From NCBI RefSeq assembly GCF_921293095.1, contig NC_060256.1, positions 89,807,851 through 89,871,850 on the forward strand: a stretch of DNA of 64,000 nt, read 5' to 3'. Each line of letters begins with the position of its first letter. Positions within the stretch are counted from its first letter, which is position 1. Source of the stretch: Ischnura elegans (lineage: Eukaryota; Arthropoda; Insecta; Odonata; Coenagrionidae). Positions 31,966 to 42,817 of this stretch are shown here, in pieces. The position numbers and the translations under genes are program-made. The notes beneath the pieces were generated by a model. That model saw nothing but the letters and a program-made list of their open reading frames with translations. It ran no database searches and had not been told where the DNA came from.

Positions 31966-32369
31966 CTAATCCGCGACCCTATCCTCGACCAGCTCACCCA
32001 CGCAGGACCGTCTCATCGACCCTACCAGCGGGGGGCCTCCCTCCCGAAAAGTGGCCGCTCTGACTGCAATTTGAAAATCAACCAATCAATCCGATCATAA
32101 AAAAAATAATTGTTTGCTGCGGACCACCGGAAAATGGCCATTTTAGCAAAGTTAACAAAATCGTTATTTTTCATCGCAAAAACACGGTTCAAAGACGTAC
32201 TTGATTGGCAGGAGTGCGATGCAAACAATCATTTTTGATGATCGGATTGATTGGTTGATTTTCAAAATGCAGACAGAGCGGTCACTTTTCGGGAGGGATG
32301 CCCCCGTTGGTAGGGTCGAGGAGACGGTCCTGCGTGGGTGAGCTCGTCGAGGAAAGGGTCCCGGATTAG
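31966..32369. repeat. Large inverted repeat: ~150-bp arms, 103-bp spacer
   Basis: The left arm 31966-32117 (CTAATCCGCGACCCTATCCT ... ATTGTTTGC) is the reverse complement of the right arm 32221-32369 at roughly 90 percent by eye. Shared blocks include AGCTCACCCACGCAGGACCG, CTCCCGAAAAGTG and AAAATCAACCAATCAATCCG. Open frames on both strands across it are mirror images caused by the repeat. It is a foldback-type structure of unknown origin. Confidence 0.85.
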
Positions 32370-32812
32370 GGACACATCGAAGTGCTTTTGCAAAAGCGCA
32401 TGGCTGGGAGGAAGAAAAAGCACGTTCACAGCAGTCTGCCGTGCGAACGTTCTAGGTACGTTCACAGCAGTGAAAGGGTTAAGTTTTCTTCCGTGACCCA
32501 CGGGCTGTGGAGAGATTTCCATGAGTCTCTGGCGAAACCAAATGGAATATCTAATAGAATCAATCACATTACCTTAAATTACACAATATTACACAATACC
32601 TTAAATTTTACTCGCCAGCTACTAATTTAACGTGATGCTGATTAGCAGCATCTTCTTGGGTTTTCCACCGTGTTAGTTTATTTTTATTACAATGGCATCG
32701 CCTGCGCTCCGGTAGCAGGTCCGGGATGGACCCCTTCTTCGGGCGGTGGACGGCCATGGCCAGAGGGCGCCAGGACTATGCAAGGGGAGGACTACCGGAA
32801 TGATGCAGATTG

Positions 32813-33479
32813 AATAGGGTAGTTTCCTTCATCAAAGAAAACGAAAGGCATTGATTGCGATTCGTTACCCACCATTACTGTATTCATAATATACAAATTA
32901 TTTGGTTTTAGAAATACCGGTTTAGACGAATGGCAATCGTAAATTTTATCCTCATTTGAAAAACGCCAGATTGTTGCCCATGCGATGTCACTCCACGTGA
33001 CGTCACAGGGACCTAGTTTCTATACGAGTAGATCGGAGTTTTACATAGTCTGAGATTACCAATGCATGCATGAGGCACAGAGAGCAGGGAAACATGTCTC
33101 AATAATCACCTATTAAAACTGCCTAAGTTCGGAAAGTTTCCTTCGTTTGATAAGGTATTAATAATCCTTCTTCAACCCAAGCGCTACCAGCTAGCATGGT
33201 ACTCTGCTACCTGCTAGCATCCTGCGTCGTATCAGCGCTCAAAGCCTCGCCCCAAGGTCACCTCACTTGCGGCAGCGGGAACCAGAACGACGTCACACGG
33301 AGTTTTCCCGGCATTCATACTTAGCCGTCGCGTTTTCGCGCGCTTGAAAATTTTCACTTTCCATTAAATCGCAAAAAATAGATATCGCCATTAAAAAATA
33401 TAAAAGCGTGAAATACGTACTCCAGGAGTAATAATCTTTCGATTTAGACAATAAAAAAGTAATAGGAAACCACCCTATT
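32813..33479 (+). mobile_element. ~665-bp inverted-repeat element, copy E
   Basis: Starts AATAGGGTAGTTTCCTTC and ends GGAAACCACCCTATT. All landmarks of copy A are present in order, including CACGTGACGTCACAGGGACC and CTCCAGGAGTAATAATC. Length is 667 bp. Of the copies in the window it keeps the cleanest terminal repeats. Confidence 0.85.
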
Positions 33480-33693
33480 ATATTAATTGAAATTATTGTT
33501 TTGTTTACTAAATACGGAGTCAATTATGCTGCAAAATTCGACACCTTTGGAATCAAGTTAACTGCTCAATGTTGGTTTTCTGATTGTAAAACTTGCCTGT
33601 TTCGGAAAAGGAGGTGGCCAAAGATTTCCAGGCTGGAGGGCGCACCGGGCTACGTGCCGGTGTCCCGGCGGTCCAGGACGGCCCTATCCAGCA

Positions 33694-34081
33694 GACGTCT
33701 TCAGGTCGAAGTGGTGATTATCCTGCTGGTCCGCGTTATACAGGGTGTCCCATTATAATCCCGAATAAAAAATATAGGGTGCCATTATAAAAAGACATAC
33801 CGATGTTCATATCTTCGTAAATAACAAAGCTACAAGGAAGGCAATCATGCTGATTAATGTCCCCCTGACGGCTAATGAACATTTGCTTAACACATTTTTG
33901 AATTTGTATCTGGACAAAAATTTTTTCGGGTGGTCAAGATAAATGGGACACCCTGTATATGCCCGTCGTCTTGGTCTCGTTTGGCACCAAATTTCTACCG
34001 TCCTTCTAATTTTGCGCCAAATTTTGACTCATTAAAGGTGGACCACCCGGATCATCACCACTTTGACCTGAAGACGGATGC
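33694..34081. repeat. Inverted ~40-bp arms (Penelope-terminus-like) around a mariner-type MITE
   Basis: The arm 33694-33733 (GACGTCTTCAGGTCGAAGTG, then GTGATTATCCTGCTGGTCC) is matched in reverse complement by 34040-34081 (GGACCACCCGGATCATCACC, then ACTTTGACCTGAAGACGG). The GACCTGAAGACGG motif also occurs at the end of the Penelope-like fragment at 11.9 kb, so these may be inverted terminal segments of such an element. Confidence 0.6.
33739..33957. mobile_element. Mariner-type MITE with TA target duplication
   Basis: The ends TACAGGGTGTCCCATT and AATGGGACACCCTGTA are perfect inverted repeats flanked by TA (33737-33738, 33958-33959). The 219-bp element is non-coding. GGTGTCCCA ends are typical of mariner-type families and resemble the GTGTGTCCCA ends of the 21.9-kb element. 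Confidence 0.8.
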
Positions 34082-34203
34082 TTCAACTGCAAGCGAAAGT
34101 GAATAGAATAAATCAACGAACCCGGCGAAAAAAACCAAGAAGATGCGGTGACTCACTGCGATGCACCGTGGAATACTTTGCACCAAATGTGATACTATCA
34201 GTC

Positions 34204-34477
34204 CATGGGCGTACCCAGCGAGGGGCAGCTGCACCCCCTGGAATCAAAAATCTCAAATGTCTTCAGGTAAATTCAGCACTGAATTGAAACGAAAGTATTT
34301 AACAAATTTTCTTTAAACCCACGAAAAATGATATGTATTAGTATAAGATATGTAGCTAAAATAAAACCTTTTTTTTTCAAGGAAATAATCTAATAATAAC
34401 GCGCTTTTATAATTTTCTCAAAATGTCACAACTTGGCTTACCCCCCCTTATTATATAGGATCCTGGGTTCACCCTTG
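34204..34477. mobile_element. hAT-type MITE (CATGGGCGTACCCAG)
   Basis: The left end CATGGGCGTACCCAGCG and right end GGATCCTGGGTTCACCCTTG are imperfect inverted repeats. The flanks TATCAGTC (34196-34203) and TATCAGTA (34478-34485) form an 8-bp duplication with one mismatch. It is 274 bp and non-coding. Confidence 0.65.
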
Positions 34478-34485
34478 TATCAGTA

Positions 34486-37400
34486 AACAGCATCAAAGCT
34501 GGGAACTTGAGTTTTCAAGTAAAAAAGTGATATTTGAGCGTAGAGTAGCGAGGTGAAACCATATCTGAAGAGATCTGGTTTTCGTGTTCGGACCTTAGAT
34601 ATATAGCCTTCAGCCGTATCAATCAAAGGATGACTGAATATAACATTTTTTTTAAACGTGCCTTTTCCGAGAATAGTATAAAATGCACCAAAATTTAAAA
34701 AAATATGCTTTTCATCACTCGCAGAATGAAGTGTGAGTACTGATTAGGCTTATTGGTAATGAGTTCATTGGAGCCTGATAGGTGAGTAAGGATTGACACG
34801 CAGTATTAACCCATCCGTGACAGTGCGTAGTAACTCATTGTCAGTTACCCCTAATTATGTAAATGTCGTATAATTTTTTTTATTTTGTCCCTTTGATATT
34901 TTTTTGTATTTGAGCTCAACCACTTTGTCGTTATTTAGGCGACGAGTGATTTTTTATTATTTAAGTTGTTTTTGAAAACTTCAATTTTTATTAGTGGGGT
35001 AACTGAGTTACACCGCACAGCTGTTGGCGGGAAGAAGAAAAACCTTGTTTATTATTTGAGCGCAGGGATAAAAATTGAATGCAATACATTTTATTATATT
35101 CTAACTTCAATAACGCCGTATATCATCCGTAAATCATTTCAGTCTTGATTTTGTGGAATATTGCTATATCCATGAAAAAAACATGTTTTTATCATGGATA
35201 TTCAATAACGCCAATAGTCTACATGATGGCACCTTAAGTACTTGTTTTTTCATAGATTGCTAGTGAATGTACAGTTACAATAACAAAATATGAAAGATTC
35301 CTGCGATTTCGCACAAATATGCATATAGCATATGAAACCAACCCGTTCCGGATTCGCCGAGAGGACAGCCCATTGCTGGGAGCTTGGACGTCCAATATAC
35401 AAGAAAACTCCGCTTGGCTTGGCATTTCGCACAAATCAATGTTAAAACCTAAATGTAGCCTACAATGTATTTATAACTTATTCAAAACAATATATTATAT
35501 CATTGAAAAAAGAGCCATGGTGTTGAATTACAGGTAAGACTAAAAGACAACACATAATTTGTGAATTATAAATGGGGCACCTGAGATACCCCACACAGTC
35601 GTTAGCGCAAGTTTTCTAAGCAAAGTCACGGAAGGGATAATACTCGTATCTTAACCTTAACCCAGGCTCTATTTTCCGAGTGATTAACACCTCACTTTTT
35701 GCTTGTTGTTGCATTTTATTGTTTTTGGAAAAAGCGTGTTTTTATCTTTTTTATTTTCATTGTCTAGTTTTTAGTGGTACATCATGTAATTTATTTAACC
35801 AGCACTGTAACAGCAATTTCTACCAAAAAGTTTATAGCTAACGCTAGCTATTGAGAAAATTAAAAAGTATTTTTTCCGTATGATAATATAGGTCAAAACT
35901 GAACGAAATTTCTAGTGTCTAATTATTGACTGTTGTATTGCCGTCAGAAGCAAGAAAGTGTGCAAAAATTCACGGAGAGTGAGATAAAAATCAATTGCAA
36001 GATTCCATCGATGGCACAGACAAACATACGAAGCAAGTTAAGAAAAAAACGGTAAAAAGACTTATTGTTAGTAAAAAGTTGAGCGATAGATCCTTTTAAC
36101 GTCAATTTTGTCACGTTTTCAAAAGTCAAACTTCTCTCACTAATAATATTCACCGGCATTCAAATATTTTACGCATTATGCATGATTTTACACCTTCCCG
36201 GCGAACAGAATATTTAAACTTTTCTGGGGTTTCGCTCGGGTAAAATATTCCATGAGCGCTGACGTTTCGGCTTCCAAACTCGTCACCCATCCTCAAGGCT
36301 ACTCTAACAAGAAGACTACATAGAAATATTTTACGAATTATATTATTTTTGTAACTGCATTTAGAATCGGCCAGTTTCTATCAAATTTTTGATGAGGTTT
36401 TTTCCATGCATCGAAAAAATACAGATGAAAACTAAGAGATAAATATTGTTATAACAAAATAATCAAAAGTGTAAAAGATATATAAAAAACTAAAGACCAT
36501 AAAAAAGAAGTACATATAACATAATTATATTTTCCGCTTCGTGCTAATAGCTTACCTACCAAAATTAAAATATTTTAAATATGTAACTCAATAAAGTTAT
36601 TGATTTTACTAAATAAAAAATAGCGTTACAACCGTCAGACGTGGTACAATTTAGTGCAAATAAAAATACGCACTTTTTCATTTATATAAGCTATTTACAA
36701 CGAATTATGTAAGAAATGATAGCTTTTTTTCTCCAGTAAACGGGGAAGGTTGGAATGAGGAGTTTTTTTACTGATCAGTATCGTCTGGGAAACAACGCCT
36801 TTATACGACTGTGTTTTATTTATTAAACACTGTAAATACTTGAAAAGTTTTGGAGAATATGTCATAATTCTGTATTAGTTTATCTGAGAATTTTAACTAT
36901 TGTTCATCGGCATTTAATGCATATTCGAAAAATATAGTAAACTCTCTCCGTAAATATCTACCGAATTTCCTTCGATTAGTGAGCCTCTTAAAAATTTGAC
37001 TCGATATAAAACTCCTTGATCCGTAACAAAGTTAATTTTTGGTTTTAAATTATAATGCTATAATTGATGTGCTATCATCCTCCCGTTGTTTATTTTCTCA
37101 TTTACACTCTGGTTGGCACCAGCATTTCTACATAAAGACGACCATGTGACCTTAATGAATGTGCGAGTGGGCTTTAAATCATTATTACTGCAATATTCCT
37201 TCATATTCCGTCTTACTTCCCTTCGAATCAACTTTCGACAAGACGTACAGAAGAAAAAAAGCTGCTTGATAGCAGGCTCCATTCTTCTCGGAACCTGATG
37301 CAAACAAAGAGGAAAATATTTTACTGAAGGGGGCAACTACCGCCTCACTCTGACGTAAAAGAAGGTGCTGGAAAAATGGGGATGAAACATCACTTCTCGC

Positions 37401-38091
37401 CAAACACTTATTACAGACTTTGCATTGTTGTCATTTTCAACCTGAAATACTACATTTCGAAAGTAAGGGCACAAGACTTGATGTTTTAGAGCAATTCGAA
37501 ATTGTACAGAGAAATATGAATATGCTCATGAATGAACAAGTGTTTTTCACCCACTCTCCTCTCCCTTTCCGAAAACAAAAACAAATAAACATCTGTACCT
37601 GGTAGAACTCCTTAATCGTTTCCCTAGAACTTTTCGAAGGGTTGCCGCTACGGTGTCAGTGCCATTCAGTCACATGTGTTTCGAAGTATTATTTTATCTA
37701 TAATATTAGCATTGGAACATCAGGATCATCCATTTTGATTCGAAATTATGCTTGGAGTGATTCCAAATTCACTATAATTGCGGGTGATTTTGGTACGCCT
37801 AGGTGATATCGATAATTTGGTATCGGAATACAATAATTTTATTAAGTATACGTATATAGTGTAATTGGTGTTAGAGTACGACGCTAGAATCCTCTCTAGC
37901 ATTACTTTTACGTTTTAAATTTCGGTTCACTTCAGAAATAAAACTCTAGCAGTTAGTCCAACGAGTTAACATTTTATATTCACTTATTCACATTCTTTTT
38001 TACCCACAATTCAATGAAACAAACAAAAGACATACAAAAATCATTCTATAGGGCACAATTGGCGATTATAATAACTGACATCGGGACGGTA
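34486..38091. other. Gene-free AT-rich stretch
   Basis: About 3.6 kb without supportable genes. Short frames (for example 35234-35434 and 37058-37336, minus) have no domain. A Penelope-like motif pair (GACGTTTCGGCTTCC, CATCCTCAAGGC) lies at 36260-36300. Nothing else stands out. Confidence 0.4.
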
Positions 38092-38285
38092 ATGGGGTGT
38101 TTGCATAAAATTTTTTTGCGCTTAAATATTTCTTCATCGTATAGAGGAAAGGAGGTAGATGACGAAAAAATAGGTTTTAATGCAGTAAAATGGAGAAATA
38201 TATATTATTAAATGAATAATAAAATAGCTAAAATGCCAAGGAAATCGGCGGGAGAAGATACATCCTGTGATTCGTCGATCGGTTG

Positions 38286-38304
38286 GTGACGTCACTTGCC
38301 CGTA
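38286..38304 (+). promoter_or_regulatory. Left subterminal inverted repeat with CRE-like palindrome
   Basis: GTGACGTCACTTGCCCGTA, repeated exactly in inverted orientation at 42627-42645 near the other end. It holds TGACGTCA, the ATF/CREB palindrome, 108 bp upstream of the first ATG of the YqaJ gene. It could be promoter, transposase-binding site, or both (inference). Confidence 0.55.
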
Positions 38305-38411
38305 GTTACCCATATGAGGCCTCATTGCGACTGGGAAAATTGTCGAAAACATGGCATTAGAGGTTTTTTGATAAAGGAAATACAAATAATCTACCAAAAG
38401 CAGATATATTT

Positions 38412-39180
38412 ATGGTGGCGGAGTATTTGAAGGGAAATGACTGCTTCAGCATTCCGGAAGTTAGAGGAACGAAGGCACTTCGGTAAGTTACCTGATGATT
38501 TCATCTCCATATTACAATGAATGGAGCTGGTTCTGCTGACGACTTCCTCAGTTTTTCTGCCTCTAAGCCCACCAATCCAATCTGTGGTGATATTGCATCA
38601 GCCACTGCAGGGCAGTCTTACAATCTCCTGTGGCAAGAACTACGATATGGTAGAGTGACTGCATCTAAAGTGTATGGTGTAATTCACTCTAAATCAGTAG
38701 GTAATTCTTTTGTGCAGAACATCATTGGAACAAATAAACTGCACGAGACTGTGGCGATGGCCAGGGGGAGGAACTTAGAACTATTGGTACTGCGGGAATT
38801 AATGACGAGAGTAAAAGAAAACATTAACCAATGTGGTATTTTACTTTTTCCTGGGTGTCCAATAGCAGGTGCATCTCCAGATGGCATAGCCAAGGAATAT
38901 GTCGTTGAAATAAAATGTCCTTTCAGTTCGAAGGCACAAAAAAAAATATATATTAAAAAATGGGAAAATTGCTGCTAAGTATCTCAGTCAGATACAGATG
39001 CATGCTAGTGGGAGGAAGAGAGGCCTGTTTTGTGTTGCTGATTGGCAGTTTGAAGAAAGTAGGCACATTGACCTTGCTTGGGTTGATTATGATAGGGAGT
39101 ATTGTGAAGCTATGGTTGAGGAGGTGAAGTACTTCTGGAAAAAATATATTTCTCCCCAGCTTCTCAATGCAGCTAAGTAA
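38412..39180 (+). pseudogene. YqaJ-like nuclease of the ISL2EU element, one frameshift
   Basis: Exon 1 (38412-38482) reads MVAEYLKGNDCFSIPEVRG and ends at CG|GTAAGT. The main frame from 38517 has the YqaJ recombinase/exonuclease fold (PD-(D/E)XK type): LRYGRVTASKV at about residues 42-52, ARGRNLELL near 82-90, SPDG with D122, then E131-I-K133 in VVEIKCPF. These are the metal-binding residues. The frame stops at 38978, but the next frame continues the domain (NGKIAAKYLSQIQMHASGRK, LFCVADWQFE) to TAA at 39178-39180. The break is a one-base change in the A-run at 38955-38960. AATAAA follows at about 39187. In phage and ISL2EU elements YqaJ proteins process DNA ends; the exact role in transposition is not established here. 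Confidence 0.8.
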
Positions 39181-39925
39181 AGCTTAAATAAATAAAAATT
39201 ATTAGCCAGAAATAATGAATTTGTATTTATGGAAATTTGTAAAAGGCTATTGTTCATGACCCTCTCCAATATATAAAGATGTTCATAATTACTTAATTCT
39301 AGTGGTTCAGCTCAATTATTGTTTAAATATATAATTGACAACATTTACTTTCATTTTAAAGCTTTTTATTTGGCCCATTGTTATTAGTATTTCAGGTATG
39401 ATGAGGTTAGAAGCCAAGGGGTAAAAGTGATTTTTATCTTAAACAGAGTTAGGTGCAGAAGTTTATAGAATAAATATATAAAAACTTGGTAGAAAAGGAA
39501 TACGAGTGAGTAAGTATCTGTTCCGTGCTGACATAGAGTTCAAAATCAAATGTACTACTAAATATCTACTGATCTAATTTGTCTTCTTTACCTATTTTCT
39601 GTGTCTAGCTTTGTTTAGAAAAAAGTCCCTTGCACCCATTGCCTTCTCAGCCCCTCACATAAGATCTTTGAAATTACATGATCAACAGAAATCACTTTTT
39701 TGATGTATATCACTTAAAAGGTAGAACTACTGCAGAGTTATCAATCAGAGATGAAGCAGATGGACAAGGTGGGAAACTCTCAGGAATTAAAAAAAAATAT
39801 TTTGCTACATTGTAGTAAAAAGAATAGCTTTATCTCAAAAGGACAACAAATAAATCACAAACGTGACATGTGCAACAACAAATAACTTTTCAAAACTAGA
39901 AAAATGCAGGCTACTAACAAATAAG

Positions 39926-42526
39926 CTACACTTTAATTATTGGTGATTGAGTATTTACTATACCACAAGCTATGACAATGACATCATTAGTGCTTGCAAT
40001 AAGCTTGCTAGGGATTATAGAGTGAGGTTTTAAAAATTCAAATTCACGAAGCCTTCTTATCACCCTTTCAATGTGAATTCTAAGGCTGGCAATCCTTTTT
40101 GTTGCCAGAACGTCCTCTTTTGTGGATATCTGGCCAGCTGCCACAGATGGAGGCTTTACCAACTGGCATCCTCGGGCTTGCAGCAGTTGGCCAATGCCTT
40201 TAAAGCCATGGTCTGCCATGACCACAGCCCCTTTTGGTAGCCTCTCCAAATACTCACACTCCTCTACCAAGAGGGAATCAGAGATTCTGCCTCCAAACCC
40301 TTCTGACACAAAATTTATAAATCCATCAGGGGTTGATGATACAAGGTACTTCAGGGTATTGCAGCCTTTGTACTGGGACCATGTCAATGCCTGTTTGACA
40401 GGATCACTAGGCTTCTCTATTTCAATTTCAAGGCAGTCTATTATAGATTGCACATCATAAAAATTGAACCTGAAAGGTATGGGAAGCTGCCTTTTTATAG
40501 TCACCCTATCCGGCCAATAGATCAGTTCCTTCAATGTGTGTGCCAGGATTGGAACAGTTCTGTTAAAAATTTTACATGCATGGCCACATGATATGCAAAA
40601 TTGATCCGCGAGCCTTTCAAAAGAATCATTTACCTTGATTTTCATGAGAGTCAATACAATGTCTCTCTGGCCAAGTTTAGTGTATTTCATTATCAAAGGC
40701 ATTGCATGAGGATACCACTCAACTGGCATGCCAATATACAATTTGGATTTCCTATTTACACAAGAGAGAATTGTATCAGGGTCCTGAAATTCATGAGCAG
40801 ACTCATCACTCTCAGATGAGTGTGGCTCATATTCACTCCCACTGCCATTTTCCACACCCTCAGTCATTTCATCTGAGTCTGTTGTGACAGACTCCATTTC
40901 CTCTTCATCCACAGCCCCACCTATTCTCTTCAGTGGAGATGTCGACACATCTCTCTGTAGCTTGATGGGTGATGTGGCAATGTTAAGTACTTCCTTTTTT
41001 GTCATATTGCAATTAATACCCTTACTCCTGTGAGAAACAGAAGTTTGGGCACTAGAATCACTAAATGTCTTTGTAAGAGTCAATGGCTAATAGTTGGATG
41101 CAGCATTTCCACCCTCATGAGCTTCAGAGCAGTCTAGTTCTATGTCCACTGGCTCCTCATCCAAATTATGACTTATTATATGGGGAGGGATATGTTTATC
41201 AACCTAAAAGAAAAGCATATATTTTATGAGTTGCATTATTCAGGCAATAATTTTCAAGTAACTGATATACATTTAACGAGACCCTTATCTCCATAGTACC
41301 AAGTTGATTGTTTTTAATTTGAGTAACTGAGCAGTACCAAACTCTTCACTTCAAATTTTCAATAATAACTTGAGCTTATATGAAAATATACAAACTCCTA
41401 CTGGGCAAATAAGTATAGAATTAAATACATGATTGACAACATTTTATTTCAATTTCAAGCTTATTATTTTGCCCATTTTATTTCAGATATGATGGGGTTA
41501 GAATCCAAGTATAGCCAATAGTTATAGAAGCCAAGAATATGGATTTCACATTTTAATATGAAATATTTTTCAGAAATATTAACTGCTGTGTTGTTATTAG
41601 GCTTCAATGTGGCAGCATATCATATATTAGTCAGTCTATGCCTGTAGAACACATTTATGTCTCTGCAACTGTTTCTATTTAGTGATTATCATTTATTTCA
41701 TTAATTAATTAAAATATTAATTTATTTAAAGGGCAAATATAAACAATGCAGTCTACACTTAAAGTAGGTACCTGTAAAGAGTTCCCATAATAAGGCTGTA
41801 ATATTCATCAATTCACATTGAGGCTACAAATATCTTTAGATCCAGCCTAGGGAGGGCTGCATATGTATAACTTACACTCAGTGCGTCTTCTACTAATCTC
41901 TGCTGAGTCCTCTTCATGGGTAATTTTCTGGTGGTTGACGCAAATGCTCTCTGCCGATCTTTCTGGCAGCCAAATATGTGGGGAAAAGCACATTTTTTCA
42001 ATAGCTTATGCCCTCCTACCATTTTGTACCTCATGAAATTTTCCATGTCGTCCTCCATCTATGAACAAAAGCATTAGGTATATATTTTTAAATGTACATA
42101 CCAAAATCATACCTCAAACTATTGACTTATGATCTACTAAATACTTCTTCCAAGGTTTTCTTCGTCAACAATTTACATCCTTTGATTTGCAGTTTTTTGG
42201 AAGCATCTATTTTCCATTTCATTACGTTGGCTATTTTGTACGATTAACGGATTCATCCAGCAGATGTTAAAGGCTCTTCATCATGAATAATTTACGCGTC
42301 ATATACATACATACATTATCATCTATTCAATAAGAGTGAGTAATAAATATTAAAATACCTCAAAATGGTCCTCGCAGCAATAAAGGGTTGATTTCAGAGA
42401 GACATCGAAGTTTCTTCTTGCAACTCGAAACCATTTCTTCCTCCGTTTCTTTTCCTTTGGAACTGCGAAAAACACTTTGCTGGGGTTCCTGCTGCTTGTA
42501 TTTGTACACTCAGGTACAAAACACCA
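39926..42526 (-). pseudogene. THAP-DDE (Harbinger-like) transposase of the ISL2EU element, one in-frame stop
   Basis: There are three minus-strand exons. Exon 1 (42359 to at least 42526) has WCFVPECTN, KVFFAVPKEKKRRKKW and YCCEDHFE, the C2CH THAP zinc finger. Exon 2 (41876-42058) completes it with GGHKLLKKCAFPHIF. Exon 3 (39926-41203) carries an acidic linker, a helix-turn-helix region and the DDE_Tnp_4-type catalytic domain. Both introns are GT..AG and phase 0. In the 385-residue frame starting at 41083 the catalytic triad is D216 (IIDCLEI), D291 (MADHGF) and E339 (RIHIERV), with FGGRISDS between. A single TAG at 41087-41089 sits in the linker between THAP and catalytic parts; everything else is open. 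No ATG was found for exon 1; a further 5' exon is possible. Binds element ends and catalyses cut-and-paste in this family. Confidence 0.85.
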
Positions 42527-42626
42527 TTTATATGCCGATATTACGCACAGTTTATCTCTGACTTTCGTGCAAGAGAGCGCGTAACAAGGTCAAACCATTA
42601 ACTATAACATACCCGTTGCTCGAAGT

Positions 42627-42645
42627 TACGGGCAAGTGACGTCAC
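42627..42645 (-). promoter_or_regulatory. Right subterminal inverted repeat with CRE-like palindrome
   Basis: The exact reverse complement of 38286-38304. It lies about 100 bp upstream of the THAP exon of the transposase gene and about 170 bp inside the right terminus. Confidence 0.55.
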
Positions 42646-42817
42646 GGGCGGCCATGTTCTTTTTTCCTTGTTTTCGCGGACGTTCAAACCGGGTAATTTT
42701 TACGCAGCCAGAAATGGCCAAAATTACCGTAAATTTAAGTTTAAATAGCATTTCCGTATCTAGGATGAAGTGAAGTTTCCGTATATATCGCTAAAAAAAT
42801 CCATGCAAACACCCCAT

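Larger units (their letters stand above)
38094..42815. mobile_element. ISL2EU-type (PIF/Harbinger-related) two-gene DNA transposon, 4.7 kb
   Basis: The terminal inverted repeats are GGGGTGTTTGCAT plus RRA(W)TTTTTTT(A)GCG, reading in from 38094 and from 42815. AT dinucleotides flank both (38092-38093, 42816-42817). Two convergent genes lie inside: a YqaJ-like nuclease (plus, 38412-39180) and a THAP plus DDE transposase (minus, 42526 down to 39926). This pairing defines the ISL2EU group of eukaryotic IS5/Harbinger-related transposons. A perfect 19-bp subterminal inverted repeat lies upstream of both genes. Each gene carries only one clear lesion, so the insertion is recent on evolutionary scales. 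Confidence 0.85.

Noticed and set aside
31380-32567. Several 65-150 codon frames on both strands
   Set aside because: The region is an inverted repeat, so frames appear in mirrored pairs; no recognisable protein family.
38517-39180. YqaJ frame as evidence of an integrated virus or phage
   Set aside because: Phage and viral genomes also encode YqaJ, but here it lies within transposon termini together with a THAP-DDE transposase; ISL2EU explains it.
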